64,000 bases of DNA from an uncultured Roseibium sp. (GTDB lineage Bacteria > Pseudomonadota > Alphaproteobacteria > Rhizobiales > Stappiaceae): assembly GCF_963669205.1 (NCBI RefSeq), contig NZ_OY769915.1, positions 5,244,001 through 5,308,000 of the forward strand, in the 5' to 3' direction. Of the stretch, positions 1 through 8,488 are shown one piece after another. Under the pieces are notes generated by a model. That model saw only the letters and a program-made list of their open reading frames with translations. It did no database searches and was not told where the DNA came from. Each line of letters starts with the position of its first letter. Position 1 is the first letter of the stretch. Position numbers and translations under genes: made by a program.

Positions 1-1185
1 CGACGCGGTCAGGCCGTATGGGCTGTCGTTCATGAACTGCAGCGCTTCCTCGTCGTCCTTCACCTTCATGATGCCGACAATGGGACCGAAGCTCTCCTCG
101 CGCATCACCGACATCTGGTGGTTCACGTCGGTCAGGACCTGCGGCGCCAGATAAGGCGTGCCGTCCTTGTTCTCCGAGAACGCCGACATGTCGATATGGG
201 CCTTCGCGCCCTTGCGCAGCGCTTCATCTGTCTGCTCGCGCACCCAGGCCGCGAACCGGGCCTGCGCCATCGGACCAAGCGTGGTCGCCTCATCCATCGG
301 GTTGCCCAGTTGATACTGCTTTGTCAGATCGACAAAACCGTCCACGAACCTGTCGAACTGGCTCTCATGCACGTAAACGCGCTCGATGCCGCAGCAGCAC
401 TGCCCGGCATTGTAGAAGGCGCCGTCGACGAGATTGCCGATGGCATAATCCAGATCGGCATCTGCGCGCACATAGGCTGGATCCTTGCCGCCGAGTTCAA
501 GACCGAGCGTCGCGAACGTTCCGGCCAGCGCCTTTTCGATTGCCCGCCCGCCGGCAACGGAACCGGTGAAATTGACATGATCGATCAGGCCGGAGCCGAG
601 CAGCTTTTCGGTACCCGAATGCGTCAGCACGATGTTCTGGAATACGCCCTTCGGCAGGCCCGCCGTTTCAAAGGCCTGTGCAAGGCGCTCACCCACAAGC
701 AGGGTCTGCGCGGCATGCTTGAGCACCAAGGCATTCCCCGCCATCAGGGCAGGCATGATCGTGTTGATGGCGGTCATGAAGGGATAGTTCCACGGTGCGA
801 TCACCATGACGATGCCGAGCGGCACACGCCTCAAATAGCGCTTGAAGCCCGGCTTGTCGCTCCGCTCGATATCGGCCAGCGCATCTGCGGCAATGGAGGC
901 GCAATATTCGGTGCGTTCAACGGTGCCGCCAAGCTCACCGCCATAACGGACAGGGCGGCCCATTTGCCACGCGAGTTCCGGCACGACATCGTCGTTCATC
1001 GCCTTAAGTGCTTCCAGCGCCTTCATGCACAAGGCAACGCGCTCGGCAATCGGGGTTGCCGCCCATCCGGCCTGCGCGCTTCTGGCAGCCGACACGACCT
1101 TTTCGACCGCGGTCTCGTCCAGTGCGGGACGCTCCGCATAAACCGACCCGTCAACGGGTGAGATCAGCTTGATCACATCTGACAT
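1..1185 (-). CDS. Aldehyde dehydrogenase family protein (3' end beyond window)
   Basis: NAD(P)-dependent oxidation of an aldehyde to a carboxylate in the cytoplasm. The frame runs open from an ATG at 1185 to base 1, so 395 residues are visible and the C-terminal part (roughly 60-90 residues of a normal 455-490) is outside the window. The catalytic general base is visible in ELGGK (Glu230) and the nucleophile region in AGQCCCG (Cys263-265), with the usual WNYPF cofactor-pocket motif near residue 130. It lies 226 bp downstream of a glutamine synthetase-like gene on the same strand. That pairing resembles the gamma-glutamylated amine (PuuA/PuuC-type) pathways, so gamma-glutamyl-aminobutyraldehyde or a related semialdehyde is a reasonable but unproven substrate. 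Confidence 0.88.
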   Translation of the reverse strand, partial: MSDVIKLISPVDGSVYAERPALDETAVEKVVSAARSAQAGWAATPIAERVALCMKALEALKAMNDDVVPELAWQMGRPVRYGGELGGTVERTEYCASIAADALADIERSDKPGFKRYLRRVPLGIVMVIAPWNYPFMTAINTIMPALMAGNALVLKHAAQTLLVGERLAQAFETAGLPKGVFQNIVLTHSGTEKLLGSGLIDHVNFTGSVAGGRAIEKALAGTFATLGLELGGKDPAYVRADADLDYAIGNLVDGAFYNAGQCCCGIERVYVHESQFDRFVDGFVDLTKQYQLGNPMDEATTLGPMAQARFAAWVREQTDEALRKGAKAHIDMSAFSENKDGTPYLAPQVLTDVNHQMSVMREESFGPIVGIMKVKDDEEALQFMNDSPYGLTAS

Positions 1186-1268
1186 TTGAAACCTCTCGTG
1201 CCGCATCTTTCCGTGCGGTGTTTTGAAAGTGGTTGGCTTTCGTATTCTTTGCCCTGACTTCCCGTATT

Positions 1269-1375
1269 CCTCATCCTGAGGAAGCGCGCGAGCGCTGTCT
1301 CGAAGGATGGGCCGCTTGTCCGGCACCTGCCGCCCATCCTTCGAGACGGGCACTTCGGCCCTCCTCAGGATGAGG
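1269..1375. repeat. 107-bp nested inverted repeat (hairpin element), copy 1
   Basis: Intergenic element between the glutamine synthetase-like and aldehyde dehydrogenase genes. The outer arms are CCTCATCCTGAGGA and its near-complement at 1361-1375. The inner arms TCTCGAAGGATGGGC and GCCCATCCTTCGAGA are perfect 15-bp complements around a GC-rich loop. A second copy of the same 107-bp length and plan lies at 57319-57425. The RNA of either strand would fold into a long cruciform-like stem, so it may also attenuate read-through into the downstream gene. Confidence 0.85.
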
Positions 1376-1411
1376 CTCGGACAGGAACATCCCTATGTAT
1401 GTGTCATAGTC

Positions 1412-2779
1412 CTATGCCCGTTCGAAACCCCGGGCGACTTCGTAGTCCGTGACCGCCCGGTCGAATTCCTCGATTTCCCATTCCGCCGCGCGCGCATAGT
1501 GATCGATCACCGCATCGGAAAATGCCTCGCGCAGGAACTTCGACTTGCGCAGCGTTTCGCGCGCATCGCGCAGGGTATGCGGGATTTCCCTGGCCCTGCG
1601 GTTCTCGTAGACATCTCCGGTCGTCGGCGGATCGAGCGGCAGCTTTTCTTCCAGTCCCTTGATGCCGGCGGCAATCAGCGCGGCAAGCGCCAGATAGGGA
1701 TTGAGATCCGATCCGCCGATCCGGCACTCGACCCGGAGCGCCTTGGTGCCTTCGCCGCACAGGCGGAAGCCGGCCGTGCGGTTGTCGACCGACCAGACCG
1801 TCTTGGTCGGTGCGAAGGTGCCTTTCTGGAACCGCTTGTAGCTGTTGATGTATGGCGCCAGAAAATAGGTGTAGTCCGGCGCATACTTGATCAGGCCCGC
1901 AAGGTAGTGGCGCATCATGTCCGACATGCCGAGCTCCGCCTTGCCGTCACAAAAGACGTTGTTGCCTTTCTTGTCGAACAGCGAATGGTGCACATGCGAT
2001 GACGAGCCGACCTTGTCGCTGCGCCACTTGGCAAGGAAGGACACCGACCGTCCCTTCGCCCAGGCGATCTCCTTGACGGCATGTTTGGCGATCGTGTGAT
2101 ACTCGGCCGTATCAAGTGCCGGCGCATATTTGATATTGAGTTCTTCCTGCCCGGTCTCCGCTTCGCCCTTGGTGTTCTCCACCGGGACACCAGCGCCGAA
2201 AAGACCGTTGCGGACCGGACGCAAGACGTCCTCTTCCTTGGTCGTCTGCAGGATGTGATAGTCCTCGTTATAGCCGGAGATCGGCTCGAGATCGCGGAAA
2301 CCCTCCTTGCGGATCTCGTCGAAACTTTTCTCGAACAGGAAGAATTCCAGTTCGGTCGCCATGATCGGCGTCAGCCCCATATCGGCGAGCCGGGCAACCT
2401 GCGCCTTGAGCATCGCGCGCGGCGAATGCGGCACGTCCTCGTGGGTGTGATGATCCTGAACGTCGCACATCACCATCGCCGTGGCTTCGAGCCAGGGAAC
2501 CTTCCGGATGCTCGACAGGTCCGGCTTCATCACGTAGTCGCCGTAACCTCCCGACCAGCTCGTCGACGCGTAGCCCTCGACCGTGTACATCTCGATGTCG
2601 GTCGCCAGCAGGTAATTGCAGCAATGGGTTTCGTCGTAGGCCGTGTCGACGAAATGCTGTGCATGGAAGCGCTTGCCCATCAACCGTCCCTGCATATCGA
2701 CAATACACGCAAGCACCGTATCGATCTCGCCGGATGAGACCAGCGTCTTCAGTGCGTCAAAGGTCAGGTTGCCTGGCAT
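1412..2779 (-). CDS. Glutamine synthetase family protein (PuuA-like gamma-glutamyl ligase)
   Basis: 455 residues. ATP-dependent ligation of glutamate with ammonia or, as in PuuA/GlnA3-type members, with an amine. The N-terminal beta-grasp region includes IVDMQGRLMGKRF. The C-terminal catalytic domain has the ATP/Glu-site segments KWRSDKVGSSSHVHHSLFD and RVECRIGGSDLNPYLALAA, which carry the conserved His, Arg and Asn-Pro-Tyr-Leu residues. The family is shorter and more divergent than housekeeping GlnA (about 470 residues). It sits in a minus-strand run with a TRAP transporter and N-formylglutamate amidohydrolase upstream and an aldehyde dehydrogenase downstream, which suggests catabolism of an imported amine or glutamyl compound rather than nitrogen assimilation. 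The exact amine is not visible. Confidence 0.88.
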   Translation of the reverse strand: MPGNLTFDALKTLVSSGEIDTVLACIVDMQGRLMGKRFHAQHFVDTAYDETHCCNYLLATDIEMYTVEGYASTSWSGGYGDYVMKPDLSSIRKVPWLEATAMVMCDVQDHHTHEDVPHSPRAMLKAQVARLADMGLTPIMATELEFFLFEKSFDEIRKEGFRDLEPISGYNEDYHILQTTKEEDVLRPVRNGLFGAGVPVENTKGEAETGQEELNIKYAPALDTAEYHTIAKHAVKEIAWAKGRSVSFLAKWRSDKVGSSSHVHHSLFDKKGNNVFCDGKAELGMSDMMRHYLAGLIKYAPDYTYFLAPYINSYKRFQKGTFAPTKTVWSVDNRTAGFRLCGEGTKALRVECRIGGSDLNPYLALAALIAAGIKGLEEKLPLDPPTTGDVYENRRAREIPHTLRDARETLRKSKFLREAFSDAVIDHYARAAEWEIEEFDRAVTDYEVARGFERA

Positions 2780-2823
2780 TTTAGGGTTTCCGGTTTCAGG
2801 ACAGGATGGAGTATCGGATGTTT

Positions 2824-2855
2824 CCCCGGTCCCGACACGAATGCCGGGACCGGGG
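2824..2855. other. Strong intergenic hairpin between the TRAP binding-protein gene and the GS-like gene
   Basis: An 11-bp perfect stem (CCCCGGTCCCG at 2824-2834 with CGGGACCGGGG at 2845-2855) and a 10-nt loop, 21 nt beyond the stop codon of the solute-binding protein gene. No U-tract follows on the minus strand, so it is more likely an mRNA-stabilising or attenuating hairpin than a classical terminator. Such structures often let the binding protein be made in excess over distal operon genes. Confidence 0.55.
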
Positions 2856-2875
2856 ACGTTGCTGCTTAGCCGAAT

Positions 2876-3925
2876 TTAGCTGTAGCGGTAAGGCCGTCCG
2901 GCCTTCTGCATGTCGGCGTTGTATTTCTTGAAGATTTCGACGACCTTCGCCTTGACGGGAGACTCGGACGCGATCTCGTCCCAGAAGGCCAGTGCGGCTT
3001 CTTCAACCGTTGCCCACTGGGCATCCGGGATGGACGTGAGTTCCATCTTGGTGCCGTTGACGCGCAGGGCCGCTTCGCCGCCCCAGTACCACCACTGGCG
3101 ATAGTAGTGCGATGCGTCCATGGCCAGCTGAAGCATCGTCTTCAGGTGGTCGGGAAGCTCGTTCCAGCGCTCCATGTTGGCGAAGAACGATCCGGCCCAT
3201 GCGCCGGAGATGTTGTTCGTCAGGAAGTAGTTGGTCACGTCCGCCCAGCCGACGGTGTAGTCTTCCGTGATACCGGACCAGGCGATCCCGTCGAGTTCGC
3301 CGGTCTGAACCGCGACCTCGATGTCTTCCCAGGGAAGCGTCACCGGAACGACGCCGAACTGGCTCATGAAGCGGCCGGCTGTCGGGAAGGTGAAGACGCG
3401 CTTGCCCTGCAGGTCTTCAAGGGAACGGATCGGGTCCTTGGTCGCGAAATGGCAGGGATCCCACGCACCTGCGGAGATGTGCTTGACGCCGACCTTGGAA
3501 TATTCCTCTTCCCAGATCTCCTTCAGGCCGTACTGGTTGAACAGCACCGGCACGTCGAGCGAGTAGCGGGATGCAAACGGAAAATATCCGCCGAACACGG
3601 TGACTTCCGTCGGCGACGCCATGGAATCATCATCCGACTGCACCGCATCGATCGTTCCCTGCTGCATCGCGCGGAAGAGTTCGCCTGTCGGCACCAGCTG
3701 ATCTGCGGTGAACAGCTCGATTTCCATCTCGCCGTTGGCGGCCTTGTTGAAGGCATCGATATGAGGCTTGATGACATGCTCGGCCAGTGCCGGACCGGCG
3801 TAGGTCTGCAGGCGCCACTTGATCGGCGACTGGCCATGGACGGCAGGTGCCGCCAGTGTCGTTGCTCCGGCGGCGGCGACCGTGCCGACACCTGCTTTTT
3901 TCAGAAAATCACGTCTGTTGGTCAT
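2876..3925 (-). CDS. TRAP transporter substrate-binding protein (DctP family)
   Basis: 349 residues. Periplasmic receptor that hands a carboxylate-type ligand to the DctQM membrane unit encoded just upstream. The N-terminus is a twin-arginine signal (NRRDFLKKAGVGTVAAA, then AAPAVHG as the likely cleavage region), so the protein is probably exported folded by Tat. The mature body has the DctP-type fold signatures, for example a GKRVFTFPTAGRFM segment, where the Arg that clamps the ligand carboxylate is expected, and WEDIEVAVQTGELDG. An AGGGGA ribosome-binding site precedes the ATG. Its size is normal for the family. The Tat signal and WYWGG region resemble the branch binding alpha-keto or amino-acid-like acids; the ligand is not determined. 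Confidence 0.92.
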   Translation of the reverse strand: MTNRRDFLKKAGVGTVAAAGATTLAAPAVHGQSPIKWRLQTYAGPALAEHVIKPHIDAFNKAANGEMEIELFTADQLVPTGELFRAMQQGTIDAVQSDDDSMASPTEVTVFGGYFPFASRYSLDVPVLFNQYGLKEIWEEEYSKVGVKHISAGAWDPCHFATKDPIRSLEDLQGKRVFTFPTAGRFMSQFGVVPVTLPWEDIEVAVQTGELDGIAWSGITEDYTVGWADVTNYFLTNNISGAWAGSFFANMERWNELPDHLKTMLQLAMDASHYYRQWWYWGGEAALRVNGTKMELTSIPDAQWATVEEAALAFWDEIASESPVKAKVVEIFKKYNADMQKAGRPYRYS

Positions 3926-4045
3926 ATCTTAGTTCCCCTGGTTGTTGATCAAGTTCCAAGCGGCCTGACCGTTGCCGGTTCTTTCGTTGCCACAGTAAAT
4001 GTCCGTTTCCCCCGGACAGTCTTTTTATTGTCCCGCATCCTGTGG

Positions 4046-5386
4046 TCACCTTCCATAGACGAGGTCAGGCAGCCAAAGGGCGATCTGCGGGAATGCCATA
4101 ACGAGCGCCAGCGCAAGGACCATCACGAGCACGAACGGCGTGATCGAACCGTAGATGTCCCGCATGGTGATGTCCTTGGGCGCCATCGCCCGCATCAGGA
4201 AGAGATTGTAGCCGAACGGCGGCGTCATGTAGGCGATCTGCGTCGTGATCGTATAGAGCACACCGTACCAGATCAGCACGTCCGTCCGCGGCATACCGAG
4301 ATCCAACGTGCCGACCAGCGGCACGTAGAGCGGCGCCACGATCACCAGCATCGCCGTGTCGTCCAGAAAGGTCCCCATGACCAGAAACGACAGCTGCATC
4401 AGGATCAGGATCATCCAGGGCGACAGGCCGAGCTGATCGGTAAAGAGGTTCTCGATGGCCTTGACGGCACCCAGACCGTCGAAGACCGCACCGAAGCCGA
4501 GAGCCGCCAGGATGATCCACATGAACATGCAGGAAATGCCAAGCGTGTTCTTGAGGCACAGGATAAGGATGTCCCATGTCATCCGGCGGCGCACGATCGC
4601 GGCGAGCAGCGCCGTCAGCGCTCCGATCGCCGAGGCTTCGACCAGACTGGTCTTGCCCATCACGAACGGAACCATCATCGACGCGAAGATGACGATCGGC
4701 AGGATACCCGCCAGCAACAGTCGGTATTTCTCGTCCTGCGATGCCGCGCGTTCATCCTTCGTCAGCGCCGGGCCGAGTTCCGGCTGAACCCGGCACCGGA
4801 TCGCGATATAGATCACGAACATCGCTGCCATCATCAGGCCGGGCACGGCACCGGCAAGCCAGAGCTGCCCGACGGGCGCGCGCGCGATCATGGCATAGAG
4901 CACCAGAACCACGGATGGCGGCACGAGAATCCCCAACGAGGACCCGGCCTGGATCACCCCCGTGACCATGCGCTTGTCGTATTTCCGTTTGAGAAGTTCC
5001 GGCAGCGCGATGGTCGCGCCGATGGCCATCCCGGCGACCGATAGACCGTTCATGGCCGAGATCAGCACCATCAGCAGGATCGTCCCGATCGCCAGACCCC
5101 CGTTCACCGGCCCCATCCACACGTGGAACATCTTGTAGAGATCGTCGGCGATCTTGGTTTCCGACAGCACGTAGCCCATGAAGATGAACATCGGCAGCGT
5201 CAGCAGCGGATACCATTTCATGAGCTTCATGGCCGCGGAAAAGGGAATGTCCCCGCCTCCCGTTCCCCACAGGAGAAGCGCGGCGATCGAGGCAATTCCG
5301 CCGATCGCGCCGAACACCCGCTGACCGGTCAGCAGCATCAGCATCATCGACGAGAACATGAGAAGAGCGATCATCTCATACGACAT
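4046..5386 (-). CDS. TRAP transporter large permease (DctM)
   Basis: 446 residues from the ATG at 5386. An upstream in-frame extension to 5506 overlaps the small permease gene and has no membrane-protein character. The 12-13 hydrophobic segments expected for DctM are evident from MSYEMIALLMFSS to the C-terminal VMAFPQIALWLPDL. The protein is the Na+-coupled membrane channel of a tripartite ATP-independent periplasmic transporter. Its start overlaps the stop of the DctQ gene by one base (TGATG), implying translational coupling. It precedes the binding protein gene by 120 bp. Motifs such as GSSLGILVPPSVVLVLY are typical of the family. Confidence 0.93.
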   Translation of the reverse strand: MSYEMIALLMFSSMMLMLLTGQRVFGAIGGIASIAALLLWGTGGGDIPFSAAMKLMKWYPLLTLPMFIFMGYVLSETKIADDLYKMFHVWMGPVNGGLAIGTILLMVLISAMNGLSVAGMAIGATIALPELLKRKYDKRMVTGVIQAGSSLGILVPPSVVLVLYAMIARAPVGQLWLAGAVPGLMMAAMFVIYIAIRCRVQPELGPALTKDERAASQDEKYRLLLAGILPIVIFASMMVPFVMGKTSLVEASAIGALTALLAAIVRRRMTWDILILCLKNTLGISCMFMWIILAALGFGAVFDGLGAVKAIENLFTDQLGLSPWMILILMQLSFLVMGTFLDDTAMLVIVAPLYVPLVGTLDLGMPRTDVLIWYGVLYTITTQIAYMTPPFGYNLFLMRAMAPKDITMRDIYGSITPFVLVMVLALALVMAFPQIALWLPDLVYGR

Positions 5387-5982
5387 CAGATCGTCTCTCC
5401 CTTGATACGGGCAATGTCCTTGAGCAATTCGGCAACGACCTGCAGGAGCATGAGAAAGAAACCAAGGATCATGACCAGCTTGACGGGCCACAGATAGGGC
5501 CGCCACGCGGTCGGGCTGCGTTCGATATAGCCGAGCTTTTCACCCGCCGCCTCCGGCCCGCCCGTCAGGAAGGTCCCGATCAGGTCGGCGTAAAATGCAA
5601 ACGGCTCCTTGCCGAAATATCCGAGCGAATAGGCAAAGGAATTCAGCGCGCCATAGAGCAGCACGCACAGATAGAAGATGAGCAACAGCACCGTGAACGC
5701 GTCGAACCAGGCCTTCTTCTTCAAGCTCCATTCCGCGTAGAAGAGGTCCATCCGCACGTTTGATCCCAGCTGGATCGAGTAGGGACCGCCAAGGACGTAA
5801 TAGGCGACCATCGCGAACTGCGCCACTTCAAGAGTCCAGAGCGACGGGTTGAAGAATGTCTTCGAGATCGACGACCACAGCAGAATGGCGGCCATTGCGA
5901 ACACACCCCACATGATCACCTTGCCGAGACCGCGATTGAAGCCGTCGACGATGCGGACATAGACGCGAGCCGCCTTAAGCAT
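5386..5982 (-). CDS. TRAP transporter small permease (DctQ)
   Basis: 198 residues from the ATG at 5982, which is preceded by GGGAGG at a 6-nt spacing and overlaps the stop of the upstream hydrolase by 8 nt (ATGCTTAA). A start at 6000 is possible but has a poorer context. Four hydrophobic segments are visible (around MWGVFAMAAILLW, VAQFAMVAYYVLGG, FTVLLLIFYLCVLLYG and MILGFFLMLLQVVAELL), as in DctQ. It forms a complex with DctM in the inner membrane. There is a longer than usual loop (TGGPEAAGEKLGYIERSPTA) before the last segment. Confidence 0.92.
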   Translation of the reverse strand: MLKAARVYVRIVDGFNRGLGKVIMWGVFAMAAILLWSSISKTFFNPSLWTLEVAQFAMVAYYVLGGPYSIQLGSNVRMDLFYAEWSLKKKAWFDAFTVLLLIFYLCVLLYGALNSFAYSLGYFGKEPFAFYADLIGTFLTGGPEAAGEKLGYIERSPTAWRPYLWPVKLVMILGFFLMLLQVVAELLKDIARIKGETI

Positions 5983-6784
5983 CGGCGCCTCCCGCGGCAA
6001 CGGGACCGTTTGCGGGCAATCCGGTGTGCATCGCCTTTGCCAGCAAGGGTGCCAAAAGCTCCGCCCAGCGCGTTTCCTGGTCCGGTGTCGTGATCTCGTC
6101 GTTCCGGATCTCGATCATCAGGCAGGGAAGCTGCCGGTCTTCGCCGTGCCGGTGGATGGTGTAATAGACCCCGTCCGAAGGCGCATAGGGCTCATTGTCA
6201 CCGACAGTCAGGTCGCCGCGCGTTTCCAGGCCGGCAAGAACAGGTTCTGCGAGACTGCGGTCCCTGTCCGAAATCAGGCCGATCTCCCAGGGTCGGTTTC
6301 GTCCCTTGTAGACGGGCGTGAAGGAATGAACCGAGACCACGGCGGTGGCGAGACCGCGTTGCCGCCGCGCCTCGATGACCTCGTCGATCGCCTTGTGAAA
6401 CGGACGATGGACCAGATCGAGCCGGAAGGATTTCTCGGCTTCGGGCAAGTCCCTGTTTCCGGAGATCTCCGTGGTTTCGCTCAAGCTCGGAATGAGATCG
6501 TCCCGGTCCTCGTCCCGGTTGCAGTCTATGATCAGCCGCGAAATCGTGGTGTGCACCAGCGGCGAGTCGAGCCTGTCCGAGAGCCCCTTCGCGACACCCA
6601 GCGCGCCCGGATCCCAGGAGATATGGGCGGATTTTTCCGTTTCGGTCACACCGAGGCACTGATCATAGGGTGGCGGAAAATGGTTTGAGGCATGGTCGCA
6701 AACGAAAACGAACGCGCCTTCGCCGGCAGCGTTCTCGATCGCCACGGACCCTGATGTCACGCCGTTTGCAGGGCCTTCACCCAT
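5975..6784 (-). CDS. N-formylglutamate amidohydrolase family protein
   Basis: 269 residues from the ATG at 6784, which follows the purine-rich site GGGGAACGGGGA. An in-frame start at 6946 would run through the promoter region. The family hydrolyses N-formylglutamate to glutamate and formate (HutG-type) and includes zinc-dependent relatives with other N-acyl amino acid substrates. VFVCDHASNHFPPPY near the N-terminus, VVSVHSFTPVYKG mid-protein and LMIEIRNDEI near the C-terminus match the metal-binding and catalytic segments. It is the first gene of the minus-strand operon, and hut genes are absent nearby. Its ligand is therefore probably whatever the adjacent TRAP system imports. The promoter region shared with the RpiR regulator contains palindromic operators. 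Confidence 0.86.
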   Translation of the reverse strand: MGEGPANGVTSGSVAIENAAGEGAFVFVCDHASNHFPPPYDQCLGVTETEKSAHISWDPGALGVAKGLSDRLDSPLVHTTISRLIIDCNRDEDRDDLIPSLSETTEISGNRDLPEAEKSFRLDLVHRPFHKAIDEVIEARRQRGLATAVVSVHSFTPVYKGRNRPWEIGLISDRDRSLAEPVLAGLETRGDLTVGDNEPYAPSDGVYYTIHRHGEDRQLPCLMIEIRNDEITTPDQETRWAELLAPLLAKAMHTGLPANGPVAAGGADA

Positions 6785-6819
6785 TCCCCGTTCCCCTTGA
6801 AAATCCGCGACCAGGATTT

Positions 6820-6835
6820 TGTAATGTTTATTACA
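6820..6835. promoter_or_regulatory. Palindromic operator, probable RpiR-family site 1
   Basis: TGTAATGTTTATTACA is a 16-bp palindrome with perfect 6-bp arms (TGTAAT/ATTACA), in the divergent promoter region between the N-formylglutamate amidohydrolase operon and the RpiR-type regulator. AT-rich TGTAAT-type palindromes are typical of RpiR/MurR operators. It lies 36 bp upstream of the hydrolase start. Confidence 0.65.
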
Positions 6836-6858
6836 GGATTGCCGCCTGATCCAATTTC

Positions 6859-6874
6859 TGTAATATTTGATACG
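6859..6874. promoter_or_regulatory. Imperfect operator, probable RpiR-family site 2
   Basis: TGTAATATTTGATACG shares the left half and spacing of the palindrome at 6820-6835, with two mismatches in the right arm. The centres are 39 bp apart. The site is 60 bp upstream of the preferred regulator start, consistent with autoregulation and control of the divergent operon. Confidence 0.5.
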
Positions 6875-6933
6875 AAGATTGGTGCCGCTGTCAAATGAAA
6901 ATAACGCTCCGCGGACAAAAGCAGGCCACACAC

Positions 6934-7803
6934 ATGGAACGCCCACTCCTGGAAGACATTCGAGACCGTCTCGACGAATTCACGGCCACGGAAAAAAAGG
7001 CCGCGCACGCGCTGATGGCGAACTACCCCGTCCAGGGTCTGGGAACCGTTGCCCAGTTCGCGGAAGCCGCCGGCGTGAGTTCGCCGACCATCCTCCGTTT
7101 CATCGGCCGTCTCGGATTTCCAGGTTTCTCGGAATTCCAGAAGAAGCTGAGAAGCGAACTGGAAAGCCAGCTGAACTCGCCGCTCGCACGCAGCGCCACG
7201 CTCGAGGCGGAACAGGGCGGCGACCCCCACGTCTCACAGCTTTTGGAGAACGTCAGGGAGACGTTCGAAAACCTGCCCAAGGGCGAGTTGGACGGATTGA
7301 TCCGGCTCCTTTCGGACGAAAAACGCACGTTGCACCTGATCGGCGGCCGCTTTACCGACGGGCTCGCCCGCTACACAGCGGCGCATCTGAGGATCGTGCG
7401 CTCGGGCGTCAATCATATTGCCGGCCAGCAGGGCAACTGGCTGGATCAGTTGCTGGGTATGGGACCTCGGGACGTGGTCCTGATTTTTGACATCCGCCGC
7501 TACCAGACCGAGATCGTCCAGTTTGCCGAGGCCGCCGCCAGGCAAGGAGCGACCGTTGCGCTGGTGACGGACAGCTGGATGTCGCCCGTGGGCCGTATCG
7601 CCAGCTTCGTGCTGCCCGCGCGGGTCGCCGTGCCCTCCCCCTGGGATTCCTCCCTGGCCCTGATGGCGATCTCCGAAATCCTGATCGCCGGTGTCACCCG
7701 CGAGAACCAGCAACGCGCGCAGGAACGCATGCGGGCATTGGAAACCTTGAGAAACGAGATAGATCCGACAACGGAAAGCCGGTCGTCAGGACCGGATATC
7801 TGA
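6934..7803 (+). CDS. MurR/RpiR family transcriptional regulator
   Basis: 289 residues from the ATG at 6934 (MERPLLEDIRDRL). An ATG at 6895 would add 13 residues but has no ribosome-binding site, and RpiR proteins normally begin about this far before the helix-turn-helix. The N-terminal HTH (FAEAAGVSSPTILRFIGRLG) is followed by a SIS domain from about residue 115 (LHLIGGRFTDGLARYTAAHL, then DVVLIFDIRRYQTEIVQFAE), which in this family senses a phosphosugar or other small ligand. It is divergent from the TRAP/N-formylglutamate operon, with two operator-like sequences between them, so it probably controls that operon. The effector is unknown. Confidence 0.9.
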   Translation: MERPLLEDIRDRLDEFTATEKKAAHALMANYPVQGLGTVAQFAEAAGVSSPTILRFIGRLGFPGFSEFQKKLRSELESQLNSPLARSATLEAEQGGDPHVSQLLENVRETFENLPKGELDGLIRLLSDEKRTLHLIGGRFTDGLARYTAAHLRIVRSGVNHIAGQQGNWLDQLLGMGPRDVVLIFDIRRYQTEIVQFAEAAARQGATVALVTDSWMSPVGRIASFVLPARVAVPSPWDSSLALMAISEILIAGVTRENQQRAQERMRALETLRNEIDPTTESRSSGPDI

Positions 7804-8005
7804 CGCACGGCGTAGTTGGCATCGTCAGGAATACGCTTCGTCCGGCATCGGTTTTTCACAACATTCGGTTAGCTGCGGCGACCTTTGAGGCGAGACTCAT
7901 CTATACTTGGCTCGCGCTTGGTGATCGACACCGGCTGCGACATAGAACCGCCGCTTCGGCGCTCCCCGGATCTGGATGCGGCAGGAAGGGGATGGAGGGA
8001 TTTCT

Positions 8006-8488
8006 GTGAAAGACACTCCGAATCACCCCGTCTTCAGACCGGGCATCCGGTCCACGCCGCGGGCTTTTATCCTGAGCGGGCGAAATTTATTGGTCCAGGA
8101 AAAACAGCACCCTGTGAAAGGGCGGTACTTCACGTTGCCCGGCGGAAAACAGGAACCGGGCGAGGACCTCGTTGCCGCCCTGAAACGGGAATGCCGTGAA
8201 GAGATCGGCGCTGACATTTCCGTCTCGAAACTGGTGCATGTCGCTGAAGTCTATCGGAAAAAGTCCGATGGTGCGGAATGCCGGCATCAACTCGATTTCA
8301 TCTTCGAATGCAGTGTCCCCGACAGCTACACGCCCCGGCTCGGTCCTGGACCCGACCCGCATCAGGTCGCCACATGCTGGATAACCGGTGAGGACGCCCT
8401 GCATCTGCGTCCGCTTTATGTCACAAAACTGTTTTCACTTGGCTGTAGGCGGAACGCCGAAGTCTATCTCGGATCATTCAATGACTAA
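8006..8488 (+). CDS. NUDIX hydrolase, first gene of the GAK operon
   Basis: 160 residues from a GTG at 8006 with GGAGG seven bases upstream; an in-frame ATG at 7976 lacks a comparable site. The Nudix box G-x5-E-x7-REUxEExGU is complete: GGKQEPGE, a seven-residue linker, then RECREEIGA. It should hydrolyse a nucleoside diphosphate linked to another moiety, using Mg2+. The stop overlaps the start of the next gene by 8 nt, so it is co-translated with the phosphotransferase and belongs to the operon ending at 14427. A NUDIX enzyme here suggests that a nucleotide-linked intermediate or an inhibitory nucleotide is handled by the pathway. The substrate cannot be read from the sequence. Confidence 0.87.
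   Translation: MKDTPNHPVFRPGIRSTPRAFILSGRNLLVQEKQHPVKGRYFTLPGGKQEPGEDLVAALKRECREEIGADISVSKLVHVAEVYRKKSDGAECRHQLDFIFECSVPDSYTPRLGPGPDPHQVATCWITGEDALHLRPLYVTKLFSLGCRRNAEVYLGSFND

Noticed and set aside
3107..5044. A 645-codon open frame on the plus strand
   Set aside because: Antisense to the TRAP genes; composition is typical of complementary frames in GC-rich DNA (Arg, His, Asp-rich).
5975..6000. Possible frameshift between the N-formylglutamate hydrolase and DctQ genes
   Set aside because: The 8-nt overlap (ATGCTTAA) is a normal coupled stop/start with a good GGGAGG site; both proteins have the expected lengths.
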